NCBI GenBank assembly: GCA_027490875.1
Contig: JAIXXE010000018.1
Span: forward strand, 1 to 11,378
Length of the DNA stretch: 11,378 bases
Direction of reading: 5' to 3'
From: Alphaproteobacteria bacterium
Lineage (GTDB): Bacteria > Pseudomonadota > Alphaproteobacteria > UBA2136 > UBA6156
Shown here: positions 5,679 through 11,378 of the stretch, piece after piece
How the letters are laid out: every line of letters begins with the position of its first letter
How positions within the stretch are numbered: position 1 is the first letter of the stretch
Made by a program: the position numbers and the translations under genes
The notes under the pieces: generated by a model
Told to the model about the DNA's origin: nothing
The model's database searches: none
Seen by the model: the letters and a program-made list of their open reading frames with translations, nothing else

Positions 5679-6440
5679 ATGGCAAAAACCCTGCTCACCA
5701 AACACCAGCTTAACAAGCTGGCTGAACTTGACCTGCTCGCCTGCGCCTTCTACCAGTTCTGGCGCAAAAACCACAATGCCACCCCCGAGCAAGCCCTGCT
5801 GGCGGCGACCATGGTCTACCTGCCGCAGGCACAGGCAGTTTGTGCAACCATTACACCCCGCGGCTTCCAGCTGCGTTGGGAAGACGAGGCCGAGCGCCCC
5901 ATCGCAATGCCAACAGCTCCTGTAATTGGCGAACGCCGCAAACAGCAGCGGGGGAATGCCCAATATGAGTTTAAGCCAACAACAGTCATCGCGGTGCTTC
6001 GGGCCGCGCTGAAGACTCGCGACTCACACCAATCGTTGGAGACGTTGATCAAGGAAATTGGCAACCAGCAAAGGCTCGCGGCCAAGACAGTCGGTGCGAT
6101 CATTCTTACCTTCACCACCGCCTCGGAGTTTGCGTGGCTGTACCTCACGTATGCCAAATATTGGCATGCAGATCAGTACCGCACCATGATCTGGCCGTTG
6201 CTCAAGGAGGTACTCGCCGACCCAGAACGGCCCGCTGTCTTCATGCAAGCCTGTGCGCAGGTTGAGGCTCGGCTGGGACTGCCGCCAAAGCAAGTCTATC
6301 GTAATACTAATGACTATGCTTCGGCTGAGGAACTTCAGTCTATCCATAAGGTTTACCCTACTGTGCTGCGGGAAGTCCTTAGGCACCGTCTCGCGATGGA
6401 TGCCCGCGGGGAGAAAGGTGTTCTGAAGCGCAACGGCTAG
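5679..6440 (+). CDS. unrecognised soluble helical 253-residue protein
   Basis: I do not recognise this protein. The start MAKTLLTKHQ follows CCAGGAGG by eight bases. The open frame continues upstream to 5271 but there runs opposite trmB and looks like an artefact. No transmembrane segment or signal peptide is certain. The N-terminal 60 residues are helical (HQLNKLAELDLLACAFYQFWRK), followed by a short basic linker (GERRKQQRGN) at about 85-95. A longer, aromatic-rich helical region follows (about 100-235, with FTTASEFAWLYLTYAKYWHADQ) and a basic end (KGVLKRNG). No nuclease, kinase or DNA-binding signature is visible. It is a single-gene unit with a strong terminator behind it, transcribed away from trmB. 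Composition is somewhat less G+C-rich than the core genes. The gene is convincing, its role unknown. Confidence 0.75.
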   Translation: MAKTLLTKHQLNKLAELDLLACAFYQFWRKNHNATPEQALLAATMVYLPQAQAVCATITPRGFQLRWEDEAERPIAMPTAPVIGERRKQQRGNAQYEFKPTTVIAVLRAALKTRDSHQSLETLIKEIGNQQRLAAKTVGAIILTFTTASEFAWLYLTYAKYWHADQYRTMIWPLLKEVLADPERPAVFMQACAQVEARLGLPPKQVYRNTNDYASAEELQSIHKVYPTVLREVLRHRLAMDARGEKGVLKRNG

Positions 6441-6473
6441 CGCGCCCCCACCAGCCCCTCAAACAATCGACTG

Positions 6474-6511
6474 AAAACAGGCTGCCGCGCCCCGCACGGC
6501 AGCCTGTTTTT
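6474..6511 (+). terminator. intrinsic terminator of the 253-residue gene
   Basis: AAAACAGGCTGCCG and CGGCAGCCTGTTTT form a perfect 14-pair stem with a nine-base loop, ending in five T. It lies 33 bases after the stop codon. The A run on the other arm means it could also stop transcription coming from the msbA side. Confidence 0.9.
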
Positions 6512-6603
6512 ACGCTTCACTCCAAGCCCATAAAGAGGGACGACAGTCATAGTGCCAAGCCTATAAATATAGCCCAGCCCAAGAATATTTACCACACACA
6601 TTG

Positions 6604-6679
6604 CCCGTCATTCCAGAACGCGGTTGGGGGCCCGAACAATGAACCATTGTTCTCCCCAACCGCGTTCTGGAATGACGGG
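6604..6679. repeat. 76-base near-perfect palindrome
   Basis: The 26-base arms at 6604-6629 and 6654-6679 are exact reverse complements (starting CCCGTCATTCCAGAACG). Inside them a second stem, GAACAATG/CATTGTTC (6634-6641 and 6645-6652), closes on the loop AAC. Only the four bases GCCC on one side and one T on the other are unpaired. No T run follows, so it is not a standard terminator. It resembles dispersed intergenic palindromes built on GTCATTCC that are known from several proteobacterial genomes. Confidence 0.85.
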
Positions 6680-6737
6680 TGAGGCTGTGGCAAGTAATGA
6701 TGGGCTTTGCTATATTTGTTAAAAAATCAGTAGATTC

Positions 6738-6767
6738 TTGTCATTCCAGCAAAAGCTGGAATGACAA
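6738..6767. repeat. 30-base hairpin sharing GTCATTCCAG with the larger palindrome
   Basis: TTGTCATTCCAGC and GCTGGAATGACAA are perfect 13-base arms around AAAA. The outer ten bases GTCATTCCAG are identical to those of the 76-base palindrome 60 bases away, so both probably belong to one repeat family. Confidence 0.85.
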
Positions 6768-6830
6768 AAGTGGTATTGCGGCCTGAATTTGGCGATACGA
6801 CAGCCCTAAAGGCATACGTCACCAGCAATA

Positions 6831-8603
6831 CTAACTGGCTTGAGCCTGTAAACTCCAGAGCCGGTGATAGAGCCCCTTTTTGGCCAACAACTGGCGATGG
6901 CTGCCCCGCTCGGCGATTCTGCCGGCCTCCAGCACCACAATTTCATCGGCATGCACAATGGTCGAAAGCCGGTGCGCCACAATCAGGGTGGTGCGACCCT
7001 GCTCGGCCAGCTCCAGCGCGGCCTGCACCGCCTTTTCACTGGCTGTATCAAGGCTGGCGGTGGCCTCATCCAGCAACAGCACGGGGGCATCTTTAAGCAG
7101 CGCGCGCGCCAAGGCCAAGCGTTGTTTTTGCCCGCCCGAAAGCTTCAGGCCATTCTCACCCAGCACCGTGGCGTAGCCGTTGGGCAGGGCTTCAATAAAG
7201 GTGTGCGCGGCAGCGGCTTTGGCGGCTGCCACCACGGCCTGCGCGGTGGCCTTGGGCAGGGCATAGGCAATGTTGCCCGCGATGGTATCGTCAAAAATAG
7301 CCACATCTTGGCTTACCAACCCAATGTGCTGGCGCAGCGATTTTAAGGTAACATCCCGCACGTCCTTCCCTGCAATCTTCACCACCCCGGTGCTGGCCTC
7401 ATAAAAGCGTGGCAGCAGGTTTAAAATACTGCTCTTGCCCGCCCCACTGGGGCCCACCAGTGCCACCGTTTTACCCGCGGGAATCTGCAGGGTAAAATCC
7501 TGCAACGCGGTTGTGCCGTCGGCGTAGGTCAAGGTCACATGCTCAAAGCTCAGGCTCGCGCTCTTTACGTCCAGCGCCTTGGCGCCGGGGGTATCTTTCA
7601 AGGCGGGGGTGGCGTCGGTTAGTTCAAAGGCGCGCTGGGCGGCGGCCAAGCCTTCTTGCAGGCTGTTGTTCAGGCTGGCCAAGCCCTTCAGCGGGCGGCT
7701 GAGCATCACCAAGCTGGCCATAAAGCTGGCAAATGCGCCGGGGCTTAGGGTGCCGTCGGCAATCCGGCGGCCCGCATAAAGCATAATCAGGGCAATCGCC
7801 ACGCTGCCAATCACTTCCACCACGGGCGAGGATAATGCCCGCACCTTCACCGCCTTCAGCGTACTTTCCAGTACGTCCATCACCTGCCGATGCATCCGGC
7901 GGTTTTCAAAGCCTTCCTGTGCGTAGCTTTGCACTTGGCGCACATGCATGAGGGTTTGGTTCAGGTGGTGCGCCATCTTGGCGGTGCTTTCTTGGTTCAC
8001 CCGGCTGTATTTACGGCTCAGGCGCCCAAAGCGGCGGATGGGGATGATGGTCATCGGCACAATAACCAGCGTCAGCACGGTCAGGTGAAAATCCTGATAC
8101 AGCATGTTCACAAACAGCCCAACCACGGTGCCGGTGTCGCGCAGGCCGCTGTTAAAAATCTGGGTCACGGCGTACTTCAGGCGTTGCAGATCGCTGATAA
8201 ACCGGCTGGTCAACATCCCCGTGGGGTTATCGGCAAACCAACCCAACGGCTGGCGCAAGGTGGCGGCGTACATTTGCTCTTGCAGGGTGGCGATGACCCG
8301 CTGACCCACACTTTCCATAAAATAAAGCTGGTAATAGTTAGCCACGCCGCGAATGAGGGTGAGCGCCACCACTGCCCCAATCACGGTGTTGATGACCCCC
8401 ACGCGTCCGGCAATCAGGCCGTTATCGAACAGTGGTTGAATCAGGTGTGCTTGCATCCCCAGCGCGGCGGCCACCACCAGCATGGCCCCACATGCCCAGA
8501 GCAAGGGCGCCTTATGAAACCACAGGTATTCGCTAAAAATCCGCTTAAGCAACGGCCAGCTTGGTGCTGTGGTGGGGTTAAGGTGCCGTTTGGATGCCGC
8601 CAT
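6831..8603 (-). CDS. MsbA-type ABC exporter (fused membrane and ATPase domains)
   Basis: This is a half-transporter of the exporter type that works as a homodimer in the inner membrane. MsbA itself flips lipid A-core to the periplasmic leaflet, and the length (590 residues) and layout fit that subfamily. The membrane domain covers about residues 30-325 with six hydrophobic segments. The ATPase domain has the Walker A motif GPSGAGKS (384-391), Q-loop SQDVAIF (Q432), signature LSGGQKQR (489-496 region), Walker B VLLLDE (508-513), D-loop SLD and switch histidine in VAHRLST (H544), so it should be active. The start has no visible ribosome binding site. No lipid A kinase or glycosyltransferase gene adjoins it, and related exporters carry other lipids or peptides, so the substrate is not certain. 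It diverges from fliQ across 69 bases. Confidence 0.9.
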   Translation of the reverse strand: MAASKRHLNPTTAPSWPLLKRIFSEYLWFHKAPLLWACGAMLVVAAALGMQAHLIQPLFDNGLIAGRVGVINTVIGAVVALTLIRGVANYYQLYFMESVGQRVIATLQEQMYAATLRQPLGWFADNPTGMLTSRFISDLQRLKYAVTQIFNSGLRDTGTVVGLFVNMLYQDFHLTVLTLVIVPMTIIPIRRFGRLSRKYSRVNQESTAKMAHHLNQTLMHVRQVQSYAQEGFENRRMHRQVMDVLESTLKAVKVRALSSPVVEVIGSVAIALIMLYAGRRIADGTLSPGAFASFMASLVMLSRPLKGLASLNNSLQEGLAAAQRAFELTDATPALKDTPGAKALDVKSASLSFEHVTLTYADGTTALQDFTLQIPAGKTVALVGPSGAGKSSILNLLPRFYEASTGVVKIAGKDVRDVTLKSLRQHIGLVSQDVAIFDDTIAGNIAYALPKATAQAVVAAAKAAAAHTFIEALPNGYATVLGENGLKLSGGQKQRLALARALLKDAPVLLLDEATASLDTASEKAVQAALELAEQGRTTLIVAHRLSTIVHADEIVVLEAGRIAERGSHRQLLAKKGLYHRLWSLQAQAS

Positions 8604-8634
8604 AAGGCCGGACTGTGCCTAATCTGCGGGCAGA

Positions 8635-8650
8635 TGGCAAGCCCCAAGCC
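8635..8650 (+). promoter_or_regulatory. sigma54-like promoter sequence before fliQ
   Basis: TGGCAAGCCCCAAGCC has GG and GC at the -24 and -12 spacing and the TGGCA half of the consensus, but AA where TT is usual in the -12 part. It would start transcription near 8661, leaving a leader of about 12 bases with AGAGG. It is weaker than the match before the fliX-like gene, and a chance hit is possible. Confidence 0.3.
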
Positions 8651-8672
8651 TGCGGCATGCTAGTTTAGAGGC

Positions 8673-8975
8673 ATGAGCCCCGACGCCGTTGTCACTGTTA
8701 CCCGCGAAACCATCCTGACGTTGCTGTACGTCTCGGCCCCCGTGATGATACTGGCGCTGATTATTGGTCTCATCATTGGCTTGGTGCAGGCGCTCACCTC
8801 CATTCAGGAAAGTACGTTAACCTTCGTGCCAAAAATTATTTTGGTGTTTGCGTCGCTCATTGTTCTGCTGCCCTACATGGCCGGGCAGTTAAACGAGCTG
8901 ACTGGCGACCTGTTTGAACGCATGGCGCGCCCCGATGCCACCGTACAAACCGGCGCGGCCACCACCGCACCCTAA
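8673..8975 (+). CDS. fliQ: flagellar export-gate protein FliQ
   Basis: FliQ forms, with FliP and FliR, the helical export gate in the core of the flagellar type III apparatus. The 100 residues include the family pattern: two hydrophobic hairpin segments (about 14-36 and 50-70), the intervening IGLVQALTSIQESTLTFVPKI stretch typical of FliQ/SctS, and a C-terminal LFERM. A 15-residue Ala/Thr tail extends past the conserved part. The chosen ATG aligns with the usual N-terminus, although the only ribosome-binding candidate (AGAGG) lies unusually close. fliR follows 13 bases after the stop, so the two are surely cotranscribed. fliP and fliO are not in the window. Confidence 0.95.
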   Translation: MSPDAVVTVTRETILTLLYVSAPVMILALIIGLIIGLVQALTSIQESTLTFVPKIILVFASLIVLLPYMAGQLNELTGDLFERMARPDATVQTGAATTAP

Positions 8976-8988
8976 GGTTGGCGGCCCG

Positions 8989-9747
8989 ATGGACCTCGCG
9001 GCCACGCTGGTATTCCCCTTTTTTCTGCTGCTGTGCAGGCTTGGCGCGGCTGTGATGGTGTTTCCCGCGCTTTCCGATGAGGCAGTGGCCGTGCGCCTGC
9101 GGCTGCTGGTGGTGATGGGCACCGCGGTCATGCTCTACCCCCTGCTGGCCCCAACCCTGCCAGCCTTACCAAGTCTGGCCGGTGAGATGGTGCTGCTGGT
9201 ATTAGCCGAATTGGTGATGGGCCTGCTGTTAGGCCTAGGCGCCCGCCTGTTCATGGCCGCCCTAAGTTTGGCTGGCGAACTGATTGCCTTTGCCGCCGGG
9301 TTGCAGGCGGCCACGCTGTTTGACCCTGCCAGCAATGCCAACACCGGGGCGCCGACCATCCTGTTAACCCTCACGGGAGGGTTGCTGGTGCTTGCCCTGA
9401 ATCTGCATCACGACCTCATCCGCGCTGTAGCGGCCAGCTACACGCTCTTCCCGCCCGGCCAATTACCACCGGTGGCCGATATCACCACGGCAGTAGTGCA
9501 GATTTTTAGCGATTTTTCGGCGCTTGGCCTACAACTGGCAGCCCCCGTGGTGGTGGCGGGGTTGCTTACCACGGCGCTGTTTGGGTTGCTGAACCGGCTT
9601 ATTCCGCAGCTCCAGGTATTTTTTGTCTCGGTACCGCTTACCATTATTCTGGCGTTCATTATGTTGGCGGCGGCCTTGCCGCTCATGATGGAAGTCTGGG
9701 GCGGGCAGGTTAGCCAGCGCTTTAGCATCCTGCAAACCCAGCCTTAA
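8989..9747 (+). CDS. fliR: flagellar export-gate protein FliR
   Basis: FliR is the single-copy subunit of the flagellar export gate and is almost wholly embedded in it. The 252 residues form about six hydrophobic segments with few charges. Typical landmarks are CRLGAAVMVFPALSDEAVAVRLRL near the N-terminus, the conserved GELIAFAAGLQAATLFDP region (about 95-115), and the late segment LLNRLIPQLQVFFVSVPLTI that is characteristic of FliR/SctT. The start is placed at MDLAATLVFPF. The reading frame is open 75 bases further upstream, but that part lies over fliQ in another frame. No strong ribosome binding site is seen, which fits translational coupling to fliQ. An 88-base intergenic region with a tandem repeat and a sigma54-type promoter follows. 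Confidence 0.95.
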   Translation: MDLAATLVFPFFLLLCRLGAAVMVFPALSDEAVAVRLRLLVVMGTAVMLYPLLAPTLPALPSLAGEMVLLVLAELVMGLLLGLGARLFMAALSLAGELIAFAAGLQAATLFDPASNANTGAPTILLTLTGGLLVLALNLHHDLIRAVAASYTLFPPGQLPPVADITTAVVQIFSDFSALGLQLAAPVVVAGLLTTALFGLLNRLIPQLQVFFVSVPLTIILAFIMLAAALPLMMEVWGGQVSQRFSILQTQP

Positions 9748-9752
9748 ATAGC

Positions 9753-9783
9753 CCACGCAACGGACCACGCAAAGGACCACGCA
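9753..9783 (+). repeat. 12-base tandem repeat upstream of the sigma54-type promoter
   Basis: CCACGCAACGGA is followed directly by CCACGCAAAGGA and then by a third partial unit CCACGCA. The units lie about 53-83 bases upstream of the predicted transcript start of the fliX-like gene. That is close for an enhancer-type activator site, though activators of sigma54 promoters can bind at such distances. It may be a binding site or a remnant of slippage. Confidence 0.7.
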
Positions 9784-9809
9784 CTGCCCATTTATTAGGC
9801 TAGACTTTT

Positions 9810-9825
9810 TGGCACAAACCATGCA
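9810..9825 (+). promoter_or_regulatory. sigma54 (-24/-12) promoter of the fliX-like gene
   Basis: TGGCACAAACCATGCA matches the sigma54 consensus TGGCACG-N4-TTGCA at 10 of 12 specified bases, including the invariant GG and GC at the correct spacing. Transcription would begin about 12 bases after the -12 C, at or next to the ATG at 9836, giving a leaderless or nearly leaderless message. An inverted repeat (AAACCATG at 9816-9823, CATGGTTT at 9835-9842) overlaps both the promoter and the start codon. Confidence 0.65.
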
Positions 9826-9835
9826 AACTTAGCCC

Positions 9836-10276
9836 ATGGTTTACCACGTGAATGGCCCCAAAGGCCCCGGCCCCCTCGATAAAACCAAGGCCAAGCCACG
9901 CGCTGGCGCAGCCGATGGCCCAAGTTTTGCCAGCCTGCTGGCCGAAGCGACCGAAGCCCAGCCAAGCCCAACGAATTCTGTAAGCGCTGAAACACTGCCC
10001 AGCGGGCTCAGCCTCACGCCGTTCCTGCCCAACCACGATGACCCTCTCCCCAACGATACCCGCGGCCAGACCAACCAACTGCTGCAGCAACTGCGCAACT
10101 TGGCCGACGCCGCCTTGGGTGGCACCGCCCAACCCAATTTAAGCCAACTGCACCAGCTGGCCGAGGCCACCGCGCAGGATGAAACCACGCTGACCGCGCC
10201 CCAACGCAATGCCCTGAACGAAGCCCGCACCCGCGCCGCCGTAGAAGTGGCCAAGCACGACAGCCGCAAGGGCTAA
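9836..10276 (+). CDS. fliX: FliX-like flagellar assembly regulator
   Basis: In Caulobacter FliX couples early basal-body assembly to the sigma54 activator FlbD, gating later flagellar genes. This 146-residue protein has a low-complexity N-terminal half (Pro, Ala, Ser, Lys) beginning with the NGPKGPG stretch common near FliX N-termini. The C-terminal helical domain (about 78-142) fits the family pattern: LLQQLRNLADAALGG, a second helix SQLHQLAEAT, and the closing EARTRAAVEVAK, which corresponds to the family's IELRAxVELAK end. Pairing with fliQ-fliR and a sigma54-type promoter supports the call. No ribosome binding site precedes the ATG. GTG at 9848 is an alternative start, equally without one. 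The gene ends 26 bases from the convergent flhG. Assignment rests on pattern recognition, not alignment. Confidence 0.65.
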   Translation: MVYHVNGPKGPGPLDKTKAKPRAGAADGPSFASLLAEATEAQPSPTNSVSAETLPSGLSLTPFLPNHDDPLPNDTRGQTNQLLQQLRNLADAALGGTAQPNLSQLHQLAEATAQDETTLTAPQRNALNEARTRAAVEVAKHDSRKG

Positions 10277-10302
10277 ACGCCCTCCATGCGTTAGAATTAA
10301 AG

Positions 10303-11043
10303 TTACAGATTGGCGGCCAGTTCACGGATGGCAACCACCGCCGGACTGTGCGGAAATTCCACACTCACCAACGCATGATTCCGCACCGCTTGGGCGTAGT
10401 ATTTGCAACTGGGGAGGCTGCCCAGCAACGGCAAAGGCTGGAGCTGTAGAAACCCTTGCACCGCACTGTTCAAACGCGTTTGCACCTGCGCCGCCTCCCG
10501 TTCGGTGGCCTGATTGACAATCAACCGGGCGTTGGCCACGCCATGCTGGCGCCACAACAGTTTTACCAAGGCGTAGGCGTCGGTTAGGCTGCTTGGGTCG
10601 GGCGTGGTCAGCAGCAGCGTGGCATGGCTGTGGGCAGACAGCAGCAAGGTGGTGGGCGCCACACCGGCGGCGGCATCCAGCAGCACAAAATCGTAGGCGG
10701 TTGCCAGGCTTTTTAAGTCTTGCAGCCAGCGCAGCAGCGTTGGCGTGGTAAGGCCAATCAACCCTGGGTGCCCGCTGCGTCCGGCAATGAGATCGAAGCC
10801 ATGCGGGGTAGGCTGCACCACGGCAGCGAGCGGCTTGGCCCCTTGCAACACATCGGCCAGGTCGGCGGTGGGTTGCAGGTTTAACTGCACATCGGCGTTG
10901 GCCAGCCCCGTGTCGGCATCCACCACCAGCACCCGTTTGCCTTGTTGGGCCAGCACGGTGGCCAGATTTAACGTAAAGCTTGTCTTGCCTACTCCACCCT
11001 TGCCGCTGGCGATGAGGTAAAGATTACAGTCACTCCGGTTCAT
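10303..11043 (-). CDS. flhG: flagellar number regulator FlhG (MinD-type ATPase)
   Basis: FlhG (also FleN, YlxH) is a ParA/MinD-type ATPase that, with the GTPase FlhF, controls number and placement of flagella. The 246 residues show the deviant Walker A SGKGGVGKTS (13-22), the A' motif VLVVDADTGLANADVQLNL (38-56, with the FlhG-typical GLxNxDxxL), Walker B FVLLDAAAG (119-127), and a C-terminal LLGSLPSCKYYAQAVRNH resembling the family's end. The start at 11043 overlaps the flhF stop in ATGA and has GGGAG about nine bases upstream; a start 15 bases earlier lacks a ribosome binding site. The protein begins almost directly at the P-loop, so the N-terminal DQAxxLR helix that stimulates FlhF in better-studied FlhG proteins is missing. 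Confidence 0.9.
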   Translation of the reverse strand: MNRSDCNLYLIASGKGGVGKTSFTLNLATVLAQQGKRVLVVDADTGLANADVQLNLQPTADLADVLQGAKPLAAVVQPTPHGFDLIAGRSGHPGLIGLTTPTLLRWLQDLKSLATAYDFVLLDAAAGVAPTTLLLSAHSHATLLLTTPDPSSLTDAYALVKLLWRQHGVANARLIVNQATEREAAQVQTRLNSAVQGFLQLQPLPLLGSLPSCKYYAQAVRNHALVSVEFPHSPAVVAIRELAANL

Positions 11044-11378
11044 GTAGCAAACTCCCATGGCTGTTTAGGGAGTTCCAGCAAAGCCTCGGCCAACCAGCTT
11101 GGTTGCAGCAACAGCGGTGGCGTGGCCATATCAGCCGCGTGCGTGGCCAACCCCAGTGGCAGCCCGCTGCTGCTGGCCGTAGCAACCAACGCGCCGTAAC
11201 GGGTGGTGCAATCCAGTTTGGTAAAAATCAGGTCGGCCGGCTGTAGGGCGTGGCAGGCGACTGGCAGCATCGCCAAATCCACCGCATTCAGGTTAGCCGG
11301 TAACACCAGATGCACCCGAGTGGTAAGCCCTAACTCCTGCAAGCGTTGCCGCAGCCCCGTTACGGCCCGTGCCGCAAA
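11040..11378 (-). CDS. flhF: flagellar GTPase FlhF, 3' part only
   Basis: FlhF is an SRP-family GTPase that recruits the first flagellar parts to the cell pole. Only the last 112 residues are in the window; the frame is open to the right edge, so the gene continues outside. They contain HLVLPANLNAVDLAML, typical of the FlhF G domain after the G3 region, and the G4 motif in IFTKLDCTTRYGAL (TKxD), followed by GLPLGLATHAADM, which stands where the family has a G5-like GLPI..T.GQ..PED. The protein ends early after this with LLELPKQPWEFAT. Its stop overlaps the flhG start by four bases, so the pair is translationally coupled. The flhF-flhG order is the usual one in polar flagellates. Confidence 0.88.
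   Translation of the reverse strand, partial: FAARAVTGLRQRLQELGLTTRVHLVLPANLNAVDLAMLPVACHALQPADLIFTKLDCTTRYGALVATASSSGLPLGLATHAADMATPPLLLQPSWLAEALLELPKQPWEFAT

Larger units (their letters stand above)
6512..6830. other. gene-free gap between convergent genes, with two palindromes
   Basis: No reading frame with a ribosome binding site and no tRNA-like sequence is seen in these 319 bases. The gap is AT-rich next to its surroundings (runs such as TATAAATATAG and TTGTTAAAAAAT) and holds the two palindromes listed separately. I see no obvious T-run terminator for the minus-strand exporter gene. Confidence 0.7.

Noticed and set aside
6784..6800. A further GG-N10-GC match to sigma54 spacing (TGGCGATACGACAGCC)
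   Set aside because: It points into the 3' end of the exporter gene and lacks the rest of the consensus. It shows how often the bare spacing appears by chance.
7890..8663. 257-residue plus-strand frame opposite the ABC exporter
   Set aside because: His/Gln-rich shadow of the exporter's membrane-domain codons, with no supporting features.
9836..9842. Inverted repeat over the fliX-like start as a transcription terminator for fliR
   Set aside because: The 8-base arms are AT-balanced, the 11-base loop is long, and no T run follows.
10276..10302. Terminator between the fliX-like gene and flhG
   Set aside because: Only a five-pair stem (AACGC/GCGTT) without a T run fits in the 26-base gap; too weak to call.

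Overview
The window looks like a chromosomal segment of a flagellated alphaproteobacterium. Three things point there: the trmB/rimP/nusA gene order, a NusA with long stretches of typical alphaproteobacterial sequence in its S1 and KH domains, and a small flagellar protein whose C-terminal end matches FliX, a regulator known from Alphaproteobacteria. The genus cannot be named from the sequence alone. Core genes are G+C-rich. The unrecognised genes are visibly less so.

Left part (1-1650): two plus-strand genes encode small membrane proteins of the same build: two transmembrane helices, a charged helix, then a compact domain ending in VWKRR. Each is followed by the same 45-base hairpin sequence, identical in both copies. 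Facing them is a small unrecognised minus-strand gene (88 residues).

Middle part (1650-5522, minus strand): trmB (tRNA m7G46 methyltransferase), an unrecognised 168-residue gene with its own promoter-like sequence and terminator, then rimP (30S maturation) and nusA (transcription elongation/termination factor). A good sigma70-type promoter stands about 140 bases before rimP. A strong intrinsic terminator directly follows nusA, so the usual continuation into ylxR/infB is absent here.

Next (5523-6830): an unrecognised plus-strand gene for a soluble helical 253-residue protein, its terminator, and a 320-base gene-free gap holding two palindromes that share the core GTCATTCCAG. Then comes a minus-strand MsbA-type ABC exporter.

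Right part (8673-11378): a flagellar block with fliQ and fliR (export gate of the flagellar type III apparatus), a fliX-like gene, and, convergent to them, flhG and the 3' part of flhF (the ATPase/GTPase pair that sets flagellar number and polar position). The fliX-like gene has a close match to the sigma54 -24/-12 promoter whose predicted start of transcription falls on its ATG, and a 12-base tandem repeat lies just upstream. A weaker sigma54-like sequence precedes fliQ. FliX and FlbD control sigma54-dependent flagellar genes in Caulobacter, so this suggests a sigma54 flagellar circuit, but that link is inference.
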